DNA of 9,574 nucleotides, from the NCBI RefSeq assembly GCF_946885855.1, contig NZ_CAMPHH010000123.1, forward strand, positions 1 through 9,574. The letters are read 5' to 3'. The notes under the pieces were generated by a model. That model was not told where the DNA came from and did not search any database. It was given only the letters and a program-made list of their open reading frames with translations. Of this stretch, positions 1-5,441 are shown piece by piece. The translations under genes and the position numbers were made by a program. Source of the DNA: an uncultured Actinotalea sp. Its GTDB lineage: Bacteria > Actinomycetota > Actinomycetes > Actinomycetales > Cellulomonadaceae. Every line of letters begins with the position of its first letter. Within the stretch, counting starts at the first letter, position 1.

Positions 1-86
1 CCGGCCTCCTAGTCCCGCGTCCTCCGGGGCTGTTTATGTTTTGAATTTCCGCCGCGGGCGACGGGTTCGGGGTCGCGGCGGGTGAG
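1..86. other. 5' flank of the repeat protein, no gene seen
   Basis: This short flank has stops in all three forward frames. It contains a noticeably AT-rich patch at 31-50 within otherwise very GC-rich DNA. The hexamer TATGTT at 35-40 resembles a -10 element, but no convincing -35 box lies about 17 bases upstream. In the frame of the downstream gene an ATG at 36-38 is followed two codons later by TGA at 42-44, so that ATG cannot start the large protein as the sequence stands. No Shine-Dalgarno with proper spacing precedes the GTG at 87; the nearby GGTGAG abuts it. This is most likely the promoter and leader of the next gene, or the tail of an intergenic region. Confidence 0.35.
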
Positions 87-3044
87 GTGGCGGGCGCGCA
101 GGGGGCGGGCGGTTCAGGTGACGCGGCGGCGAGCGGGGACGGCGGGACGGCCGGCACCGCTGACGGCGGGACGGACGACACCGCTGACGGCGGCTCGGGC
201 GGTTCCTCGGGCGAGGGGTCGGAGGGCGGCACGGACACGACGGACGGCGGCACCGCGGACCCGGGCGCGAGCGGCGCGCCGGTCGCTGGGCCGACGACGC
301 CCGGGACGGACCCGACGGGTCCCGCGGATCCCAGCGACCCCACGGACCCGCGTCCCACCGACCCGGACCCGACGGACCCGACGGACCCGACGGACCCGAC
401 CGACCCGACCGACCCGGGCCCGACGGACCCGACCGACCCGACGGACCCGACCGACCCGGGGCCGACCGATCCGACCGACCCGACCGACCCGGGCGCGGTC
501 GTCCTCGCGGTCACCCCGCGCCCGGGGCTCGAGGTCAGCGCCGGCGAGCCGGCGCTGCTCATGGTCGACGTGACGAACACCGGCACGCTCGCCGCCGCGG
601 AGGTGCGGACGGAGGTCGTCTTCGGCGAGGGCCTCACCTGGCTGCTCGAGGCGCTGCCGGAGCCGGGCCCCGGCGGACGATCGGTCCCGCGCGCCGCCGC
701 GGCCGGCGGCTGGAGCTGTGCGCCCGACGAGGCCGACCCGTCGCACATCGGCGTCTGCGTCGTGCAGGACCTCGAGCCGGGGGAGTCCACGACGCTCCGG
801 GCGAGCGTCGTCATCGATCCGGCCGACCTGGACGGGGAGACGACCCTGCCGGTCACGGTGCGCACCTGGGCTCCCGGTCACGGCGACCGGCCGACCGGCA
901 CCCCGGTGCCGGGCGTGCTCCGGTCCCAGCCGGCGGACGTGCGCGTCGCCGACGGCGTGCCGGCGGTCCTCCAGGCCGCGCTCGACGAGCCGGTCGTCCA
1001 GCGTCTCGCCGTCCCGGTGCGCAACGCGGGCGGTACGACCGCGCGCGGCGTGCGGGCGGCTGTCTCCGCGGCAGACCTGCCGCCCGGGCTCGTGCTGCGC
1101 GGCGTGCCCGGCGACGGCTGGGCCTGCCTCGCCGACGGGACCGGCGGGCTCGCGTGCACCGCGGACCTCGGTCCCCGGACGGAGCGGCCGCTCACCCTCG
1201 AGGCCGTGGCTCCCGCCACCGACGTCGCCGCGGGGACGGGGCTGCTCGACGTCGCGAGCCCCGTCGTCGTCGAGGTCGCGGTGGACGTTGCCGCCACGCC
1301 GGGCCGCACGACGCTCGAGGTCCGCTCGGCGCCCGCGGCCGTCGTGCTCGGCCAGGGCGCGCCGGTGTCGCTGGAGGCGTCGGTCACCGAGCCGACCGCG
1401 ACCACCGTGGTCCTCCCGGTCCGCAACGCAGGCGCGACCACGGCCCGCGACCTGCGCGCGACCGTGACGCTCGACGCCCCGCTGCCCGAGGGCGTCACCC
1501 TCGCGGCGCGGTCGCCGTGGGACTGCACCGCCGCCGACGACGCCCTGGCGTGCTCGCTCGCGGCCCTCGCCCCGGGCGCTGCGCAGCCGCTCGAGCTCGC
1601 GGCGACCGCGGGCACGACGCTGCGGGACGTCGACGAGCTGGTGACCGTGACGCTGGCCGTGCCCGGCGCGACCGGCCCGGGGACCGGCGGGTTGCACGTC
1701 GTCTCCGCCCCCGCCGACCTCCACGCGGCGCTCGTCGCGCCGGACGCGCCGGTCGCGGCCGACGAACCGCAGGAGTTCGTGCTCGCGGTCCGCAACGACG
1801 GCGGCACCCGGGCCCTCGGCGTCCCCGTCGCCCTCACCCTGCCGGCGCCGCTCACGCCGGCCACGGCGGTCGCTGACGGCTGGTCGGCGTGCGACGCCGG
1901 GGTGTGCCGGACGGTGGACGTGCCCGCCGGCGGCGCGGTCGAGGTCACGCTCACCGTCGCGGCGACGGGCCTGGAGCCGGGCGCGGACGAAGGTGTCGTG
2001 GTCACCGGTACGGTCGGCGGCTCGTCCGTCTCGACGACCGTCCGCGTCGTCGGTCCGCCGCGCCCGCTTCCCGCCGTGCTCGCGGTCTCCGTCCCGACGA
2101 CGACCACGCTCCAGCGCGGTGTCCCGGGCACCGTCCTCGTGACCGTCCGCAACGAGGGCGGCACGGCGGCTCGCGACGTCGAGGTCGACGTCGACCTGCC
2201 GGGCGGGGTCTTCGCATCCGCAGCCGCGGCGGACTGCACCGCCGCCGGAGGCGCGAACCGCACGCTCACGTGCCGGGTCGGGGACGTCCTGCCGGGCGCG
2301 TCCGTCGAGCTCGGGGTCGGCGTCGTGGCGCCGGGCAACGCCGGTGGCGCCGTTCTCACGGTCGTCGCCCGAACCGGCTCGCAGGCGACGGCGCCCGCGT
2401 CCTCCACCATCGTCATGGGTCAGGTTCCGCAGGACCCCGGCAACGGCGACGAGCCGGGTGAGGGTGGACCGGGTGACGGCGTCGAGCCCGGTGACAGCGG
2501 CGACCCCGGCGACGGCGAGCCGGGTGACGCCGAGCCGGGTGACGGCGAGCCGGGGGCCGGTCAGCCCGGCGGGGGTGGCGGTCCCGGTGACGGCGGGCCG
2601 GGTGACGGCGAGCCGGGTGACGGGGCCGAGCCCGGAGAAGGGCCCGGTGACGAGCCCGGGGACGGTGCGGAGGTCGTCCGCACGACGCTGGACCTCGACG
2701 CGTCCCGGCTGGAGGTCGACCGTCGGAGCGACGCCGTCCTGCGTCTCGAGGTGACGGCCGGGTCGGCGGCGCCGCTGCGCGACGTCGTCGTGCAGATCTG
2801 GAGCCTGGGCGCCCCGTGGACCGGTGCCGCGCCGTCGGGCGGCTGGACCTGCGAGACGCGGACCTTCCTCTTCCTCGGCAGCGGCGTCCGCTGCACCCGG
2901 AGCGAGGTCGCGGGCGCGTCGACGGCGCGCCTGGACCTGCCCGTCGACCTCCGGGGCGACCGCGCGCTCGCGTTCGCCAGCGCCGAGGCCCGCAACGCCC
3001 GGTCGTCCGGCGTCGTCGTCGCCGAGGTCGAGCTCGACGACTGA
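87..3044 (+). CDS. Large DUF11/CARDB-like repeat protein with Cys-pair domains and two low-complexity linkers
   Basis: A 985-residue protein of unknown function. In order it has a Gly/Asp/Ser/Thr-rich N-terminus (1-73), a Pro-Thr-Asp linker (about 75-138), repeat domains at about 140-290, 292-415, 416-543, 544-662 and 663-778, a Gly-Asp-Glu-Pro linker (about 783-861) and a last repeat (865-985). The repeats share a V-x-V-R-N-x-G-x-T-x-A-R-x-V beta-strand pattern typical of bacterial Ig-like DUF11/CARDB adhesion or stalk modules. Each has one Cys pair, usually after Trp: C211/C224, C347/C357, C480/C489, C602/C607, C717/C729 and C922/C936. These are all the cysteines in the protein and look like disulphides, which implies the cell exterior. 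No signal peptide, membrane segment or LPxTG-type anchor is visible, so the GTG start at 87 is uncertain. In-frame TGA at 42-44 bars extension. The reading frame is convincing from composition and repeat conservation; the function is not known. Confidence 0.8.
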   Translation: MAGAQGAGGSGDAAASGDGGTAGTADGGTDDTADGGSGGSSGEGSEGGTDTTDGGTADPGASGAPVAGPTTPGTDPTGPADPSDPTDPRPTDPDPTDPTDPTDPTDPTDPGPTDPTDPTDPTDPGPTDPTDPTDPGAVVLAVTPRPGLEVSAGEPALLMVDVTNTGTLAAAEVRTEVVFGEGLTWLLEALPEPGPGGRSVPRAAAAGGWSCAPDEADPSHIGVCVVQDLEPGESTTLRASVVIDPADLDGETTLPVTVRTWAPGHGDRPTGTPVPGVLRSQPADVRVADGVPAVLQAALDEPVVQRLAVPVRNAGGTTARGVRAAVSAADLPPGLVLRGVPGDGWACLADGTGGLACTADLGPRTERPLTLEAVAPATDVAAGTGLLDVASPVVVEVAVDVAATPGRTTLEVRSAPAAVVLGQGAPVSLEASVTEPTATTVVLPVRNAGATTARDLRATVTLDAPLPEGVTLAARSPWDCTAADDALACSLAALAPGAAQPLELAATAGTTLRDVDELVTVTLAVPGATGPGTGGLHVVSAPADLHAALVAPDAPVAADEPQEFVLAVRNDGGTRALGVPVALTLPAPLTPATAVADGWSACDAGVCRTVDVPAGGAVEVTLTVAATGLEPGADEGVVVTGTVGGSSVSTTVRVVGPPRPLPAVLAVSVPTTTTLQRGVPGTVLVTVRNEGGTAARDVEVDVDLPGGVFASAAAADCTAAGGANRTLTCRVGDVLPGASVELGVGVVAPGNAGGAVLTVVARTGSQATAPASSTIVMGQVPQDPGNGDEPGEGGPGDGVEPGDSGDPGDGEPGDAEPGDGEPGAGQPGGGGGPGDGGPGDGEPGDGAEPGEGPGDEPGDGAEVVRTTLDLDASRLEVDRRSDAVLRLEVTAGSAAPLRDVVVQIWSLGAPWTGAAPSGGWTCETRTFLFLGSGVRCTRSEVAGASTARLDLPVDLRGDRALAFASAEARNARSSGVVVAEVELDD
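309..500 (+). repeat. 9-bp tandem repeat encoding Pro-Thr-Asp linker
   Basis: The unit is GACCCGACG or GACCCGACC, encoding Asp-Pro-Thr, repeated many times with a few interruptions (Gly-Pro, Arg-Pro, Asp-Pro). It encodes residues about 75-138 of the repeat protein. The period is a multiple of three, so copy-number change would alter linker length without a frameshift. Most variation between units is at the third base of the Thr codon (ACG or ACC). Such Pro-Thr-Asp tracts are common as extended linkers in secreted actinobacterial proteins. Confidence 0.85.
2433..2671 (+). repeat. Degenerate Gly-Asp-Glu-Pro linker repeat
   Basis: An imperfect repeat of a unit close to GGTGACGGCGAGCCG, encoding Gly-Asp-Gly-Glu-Pro and variants, covers residues about 783-861 of the repeat protein. 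It separates the five upstream Ig-like repeats from the last one. Units are less uniform than in the Pro-Thr-Asp tract and include glycine runs. It is highly acidic and probably extended and flexible. Confidence 0.75.
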
Positions 3045-3078
3045 CCTCGGGCGACCGGGGCCCGGCCCACCTCAGTCG
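3038..3078. terminator. Possible bidirectional terminator between convergent genes
   Basis: The 27-base gap between the two convergent stop codons is flanked by a 7-base inverted repeat, CGACTGA (3038-3044) and TCAGTCG (3072-3078), which includes both stop codons. Inside it a GC-rich hairpin can form from CGGGC (3048-3052) and GCCCG (3060-3064). There is no T-tract on either side, so it does not match a classical Rho-independent terminator. High-GC actinobacteria often use hairpins lacking a T-tract, so the call is possible but weak. Confidence 0.3.
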
Positions 3079-3797
3079 GGCTGCCCGGCGCCCTCCTCGA
3101 GCGCCTCCACGGACCCGTCTCCGGGCTCGCCCCGCCCCGCAGCCTGGACGGCCGCGTCGACGAGGTCCTCCCCGTTGACCAGCTCGAGCGTCAGGCCGAC
3201 CACGGCCGCCTCGTCGAGCAGCCCCATGATGGTGCGGGCGACCTCGTCGCGGGTCACCGAGCCCTCCGTCGCGACCTCGCCGAGCGAGGGTTCCAGCCGC
3301 ACGCGGCCGGTGCCGTCGTCGTCGGTCAGCCGCCCCGGACGCAGGATCGTCCAGTCGAGGGACCGCGCGCGCAGGTCGCCCTCGCTGGCGGCCTTCGCCC
3401 GGAGGTACGGCCCCATGGCCTCGTCCAGCGGCACCTCCTCGGCGCGGTCCGCGCCGACGGAGGACACGAGGACGTAGCGCGCCACGCCCGCGCGCTCGGC
3501 GGCATCGGCGAGGAGTGCTGCTCCGCCCCGGTCGACCGTGTCCTTGCGCTCGGCCGAGGAGCCCGGACCGGCTCCGGCGGCGAACACGACGGCGTCCGCC
3601 CCGTCCAGCACCGGCGCCAGCTCCGTGGCCGTGCTGTGCTCGAGGTCGACGACGGCGGCCCGGCCACCTGCCGCCTCGACGTCCGCGGCGTGCGCGGGGT
3701 TGCGGATGAGCCCGACGGCCTCGTCCCCGCGCTCGGCGAGGAGTCGGGTCAGGCGGAGGGCGATCTGGCCGTGGCCACCGGCGATGACGGTACGCAT
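3072..3797 (-). CDS. NAD(P)-binding Rossmann-fold protein, atypical SDR family
   Basis: A 241-residue soluble oxidoreductase-like protein. The N-terminus has a beta strand followed by the nucleotide-binding loop AGGHGQIA (6-13), a G-x-x-G-x-x-A variant of the Rossmann glycine motif seen in atypical short-chain dehydrogenases related to NmrA/YwnB-type proteins. Further landmarks are VVFAAGAG (70-77), YVLVSS (108-113), a Tyr-x3-Lys pair at Y131/K135 and the segment DWTILRPG (148-155), typical of this family. Residues after about 215 form a Gly/Glu-rich tail. Its substrate cannot be read from sequence; relatives act as reductases, epimerase-like enzymes or redox sensors. It lies 66 bases downstream of the glycosyltransferase on the same strand, so it could be cotranscribed, but a leaderless promoter of its own is also possible. 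There is no clear link to carotenoid chemistry. Confidence 0.87.
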   Translation of the reverse strand: MRTVIAGGHGQIALRLTRLLAERGDEAVGLIRNPAHAADVEAAGGRAAVVDLEHSTATELAPVLDGADAVVFAAGAGPGSSAERKDTVDRGGAALLADAAERAGVARYVLVSSVGADRAEEVPLDEAMGPYLRAKAASEGDLRARSLDWTILRPGRLTDDDGTGRVRLEPSLGEVATEGSVTRDEVARTIMGLLDEAAVVGLTLELVNGEDLVDAAVQAAGRGEPGDGSVEALEEGAGQPD

Positions 3798-3809
3798 TCG
3801 ATCACGCTA
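3798..3809 (-). promoter_or_regulatory. Possible leaderless -10 element for the SDR gene
   Basis: On the minus strand TAGCGT (3809-3804) fits the TANNNT pattern of an actinobacterial -10 box and ends six bases before the ATG at 3797. No Shine-Dalgarno precedes that ATG. This arrangement is typical of leaderless mRNAs, in which the transcript begins at or next to the start codon. No good -35 box was found, so support is limited. Confidence 0.3.
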
Positions 3810-3863
3810 GGTGGGGCGTCGTCGGCCCGCATCCGCTCGGCTGCGGCCGCCGGCGCGCGATCC

Positions 3864-4631
3864 TCAGGCGGGCGGGCCCGGCGGCAGGAGGCGCGGGCCG
3901 CCGTCCGGGTGGCGCAGGCGGTGCTCCCAGCGCCGCCACGTCGGGCTCGTGGTGCGGTGCGCCGCGACGGTGCGGAACCCGCGGGCGAACCGCCGCCGCA
4001 GCTGCCGGCCGCCGCGCAGCGAGCGTCCGGACACGCCGACCCGCAGCGTGCGGTCCCGGCGGATGCGCGCGCCCGGGCCGAGCGCGAAGGCGAGGTCGGC
4101 GTCGTCGTGCACCTCCGGGTCCCACCGGTTGACCCGGTCCCGCACGGCGAGCCACGCCGGGCGGCGCAGCGCCATGTTCGAGCCCCACAGCGGCGGGTGG
4201 GCGAGCGCCCCGTGCATCGAGGCGTAGTAGGCGCCGAGGTAGAGCCGCGCGAGCAGCGGGCCGCGTGGGCCGAGGTCGTAGAAGTCGCCGTCGCCGGTCA
4301 GGGCGTCCAGCCCCGGGTCCGCAGCGAAGGCCCCGGCGATGCGGGCGAGCCAGTCCGCCGGCGCCCGGGTGTCCGCGTCGCAGCGCACGATGACGTCGCC
4401 CAGCGCCGCGTCGTACCCCGCGGAGGCCGCGGCGGGGATGCCCGGCCGCGGCTCGACCACGACGCGCGCGCCGTGCTCGAGCGCGACGGCCACCGAGTCG
4501 TCGGTGCAGCCGTTGTCCACGACGACGACCTCGAGCGGCGCGAGCGTCTGGGCGGCGAGGGCGCCGAGGCACGCGCGCAGCGCCGGGGCGTCGTCCTTGA
4601 CCGGGATGACGACGGACAGCGTGGGGCTCAC
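3864..4631 (-). CDS. Family 2 glycosyltransferase, possible carotenoid glycosyltransferase
   Basis: A 255-residue GT-A fold enzyme expected to move a sugar from a nucleotide-sugar donor to an unknown acceptor. Landmarks from the chosen GTG start are LSVVIPVKDD (5-14), EVVVVDNGCTDDS (34-46) for nucleotide binding, the metal-binding DxD motif D85-A-D87 in RCDADTRAP, GSNMALRRPAW in the acceptor region, and an HDDADLAFALG segment in the position of the usual E/D-D catalytic motif. The C-terminus is Arg-rich with no membrane helix. The frame is open 47 codons further upstream, but that stretch is unlike GT2 N-termini. The GTG at 4631 places the first strand at residue 5 and overlaps the stop of a 16-codon leader ORF. 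It is transcribed divergently from the carotenoid operon, so modification of the carotenoid end product is an attractive inference. An envelope glycan role is the main alternative. Confidence 0.85.
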   Translation of the reverse strand: MSPTLSVVIPVKDDAPALRACLGALAAQTLAPLEVVVVDNGCTDDSVAVALEHGARVVVEPRPGIPAAASAGYDAALGDVIVRCDADTRAPADWLARIAGAFAADPGLDALTGDGDFYDLGPRGPLLARLYLGAYYASMHGALAHPPLWGSNMALRRPAWLAVRDRVNRWDPEVHDDADLAFALGPGARIRRDRTLRVGVSGRSLRGGRQLRRRFARGFRTVAAHRTTSPTWRRWEHRLRHPDGGPRLLPPGPPA

Positions 4632-4678
4632 GACGGTCCGCCGGGGCGGCCCGGGCGCCGGGTGCGGCGTGGATGCAC
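4628..4678 (-). CDS. 16-residue leader ORF overlapping the glycosyltransferase start
   Basis: A tiny reading frame beginning with GTG encodes MHPRRTRRPGRPGGPS, an Arg/Pro-rich peptide. It has the best Shine-Dalgarno in the divergent region (AGGGAG, six bases from the start). Its TGA overlaps the GTG of the glycosyltransferase (GTGA), whereas the glycosyltransferase itself has only weak purine content upstream. The arrangement suggests translational coupling, with ribosomes loading on the leader and reinitiating on the enzyme gene. The peptide composition could be chance in such GC-rich DNA, so the ORF rests on its ribosome site and overlap only. Confidence 0.4.
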   Translation of the reverse strand: MHPRRTRRPGRPGGPS

Positions 4679-4684
4679 GTTTCT

Positions 4685-4690
4685 CTCCCT
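4685..4690 (-). promoter_or_regulatory. Strong ribosome binding site of the leader ORF
   Basis: On the minus strand AGGGAG (4690-4685), within AGGGAGAG, lies six bases before the GTG at 4678. It is too far (more than 50 bases) from the glycosyltransferase GTG at 4631 to serve it directly, and no start codon in the glycosyltransferase frame sits at a suitable distance. It therefore supports initiation at the leader ORF. Confidence 0.5.
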
Positions 4691-4714
4691 GCGAACACGG
4701 GCCGGGGAAAAGGG

Positions 4715-4728
4715 TCGACTCTCGACTC
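4715..4728. repeat. Perfect tandem 7-mer TCGACTC x2 in the divergent region
   Basis: TCGACTC occurs twice back to back at 4715-4721 and 4722-4728, and the first copy overlaps the palindrome GTCGAC. It lies 25 bases upstream of the leader ORF ribosome site on the minus strand, within the likely promoter area of the glycosyltransferase. It could be a binding half-site pair, but it is short and may be chance. Confidence 0.3.
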
Positions 4729-4824
4729 CCCGTGCCGGATCGATCACCATGGTGCACCAGGCGCTGCGGCACAGGGGGCGACGACCGGGTCCAGCACCAC
4801 GGACGAAGGTCCCACCATCCCCCT

Positions 4825-4830
4825 TATGCT
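4825..4830 (+). promoter_or_regulatory. Possible -10 box of the idi-crt operon
   Basis: TATGCT matches TANNNT and sits in the most AT-rich stretch before idi. Transcription would begin near 4837, leaving a leader of roughly 38 bases that contains the idi Shine-Dalgarno. The -35 area around 4802-4807 (GACGAA) matches the consensus poorly, suggesting either a weak promoter or one needing an activator or alternative sigma factor. Confidence 0.35.
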
Positions 4831-4845
4831 CAGCGTGCTGAGTAT
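4826..4845. promoter_or_regulatory. Near-perfect inverted repeat, likely operator of the carotenoid operon
   Basis: ATGCTCAGC-GT-GCTGAGTAT forms two 9-base arms around a 2-base centre, with eight of nine positions complementary. It starts 49 bases before the idi start codon and overlaps the -10-like hexamer TATGCT (4825-4830). A dimeric repressor bound here would cover the -10 and transcription start. The dimension fits MarR- or TetR-type sites, but the cognate regulator is not in the window. A weak hairpin in the mRNA leader is an alternative reading. Confidence 0.5.
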
Positions 4846-4874
4846 TCGATGTCGCCTGCCGGAAGGTCCGCCCC

Positions 4875-5441
4875 ATGACTGCACGTGAGACCGTCGTCCT
4901 CCTCGACGACGACGGGATGCGGACCGGGACCGCCGACAAGGCCACGGTCCACACCACCGACACCCCGCTGCACCTGGCGTTCTCGGTGCACCTCCTGGAC
5001 GAGGCCGGCCGCGTGCTCGTCACCCGCCGCGCGCTGAGCAAGAAGACCTGGCCCGGGGTGTGGACGAACTCGTTCTGCGGCCACCCTGCCCCGGACGAGT
5101 CCTTCGAGGACGCGATCCGGCGCCGCGCCGTGGACGAGCTGGGCACGGAGGTCGCCGACATCACCCTGGTGGCGCCGGACTTCCGCTACCGCGCCGTCGA
5201 CGCCTCCGGGGTCGTGGAGAACGAGATCTGCCCGGTGTTCACGGCGCGCGTCGTCGGCGACCTCGCCCCGCACCCGGACGAGGTGATGGAGGTCGCCTGG
5301 GTCGAGCCGGAGGACCTGCGCCGCGCGATCGCGTCCGCGCCCTGGGCGCTGAGCCCGTGGCTCGTGGAGCACGCCGACGACGTCCCGCTGCTGCGCGAGG
5401 GTGACGGTGCCGCGCTCGCGCGCGAGGACGTGGTGGTGTGA
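4875..5441 (+). CDS. idi: Isopentenyl-diphosphate delta-isomerase, type I
   Basis: A 188-residue cytosolic Nudix-fold enzyme that interconverts isopentenyl-PP and dimethylallyl-PP, supplying the allylic primer for prenyl chain growth. The residues known from E. coli Idi are all present, shifted by one: catalytic C68 in TNSFCGHP (64-71) and E117 in VENEICPVF (114-122), metal ligands H26, H33, H70, E115 and E117, and Y105. The Nudix-like helix EDAIRRRAVDELG follows at 78-90. Length is typical of type I enzymes. The ATG at 4875 is supported by GGAAGG (4861-4866), eight bases upstream. It is the first gene of the carotenoid operon, and its TGA overlaps the GTG of crtE by four bases. Identification is secure. 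Confidence 0.97.
   Translation: MTARETVVLLDDDGMRTGTADKATVHTTDTPLHLAFSVHLLDEAGRVLVTRRALSKKTWPGVWTNSFCGHPAPDESFEDAIRRRAVDELGTEVADITLVAPDFRYRAVDASGVVENEICPVFTARVVGDLAPHPDEVMEVAWVEPEDLRRAIASAPWALSPWLVEHADDVPLLREGDGAALAREDVVV

Larger units (their letters stand above)
4679..4874. other. Divergent intergenic control region
   Basis: About 196 bases separate the glycosyltransferase leader ORF from idi. The region holds the leader ribosome site at its left end, the TCGACTC tandem, overlapping short palindromes CACCATGGTG (4745-4754) and GGTGCACC (4751-4758), the 20-bp inverted repeat at 4826-4845, and the idi ribosome site at 4861-4866. No clear sigma-70 promoter could be assigned on the minus strand. 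No regulator gene is encoded here, unlike corynebacterial carotenoid clusters, where a MarR-type crtR is divergent from the operon. Confidence 0.5.

Noticed and set aside
309..500. The tandem repeat as a CRISPR-like array
   Set aside because: Units are 9 bases long with no spacers and lie in frame within a coding sequence, encoding Asp-Pro-Thr.
114..2416. Long minus-strand open frames (114-1724 and 878-2416) opposite the repeat protein
   Set aside because: They read as Arg/Gly/Ala-rich or Ser/Thr/Pro-rich low-complexity strings with no motif. They are typical antisense shadows in very GC-rich DNA, whereas the plus-strand frame shows conserved repeats and paired cysteines.
4745..4758. Overlapping palindromes CACCATGGTG and GGTGCACC in the divergent region
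   Set aside because: They are short and easily produced by chance in GC-rich DNA, with no promoter element beside them. They are noted within the intergenic entry only.
4632..4772. A 47-codon N-terminal extension of the glycosyltransferase starting at GTG 4772
   Set aside because: The extra residues have no GT2 features and no ribosome site. The strong ribosome site in this stretch serves a different frame, and the GTG at 4631 gives a normal GT2 N-terminus.
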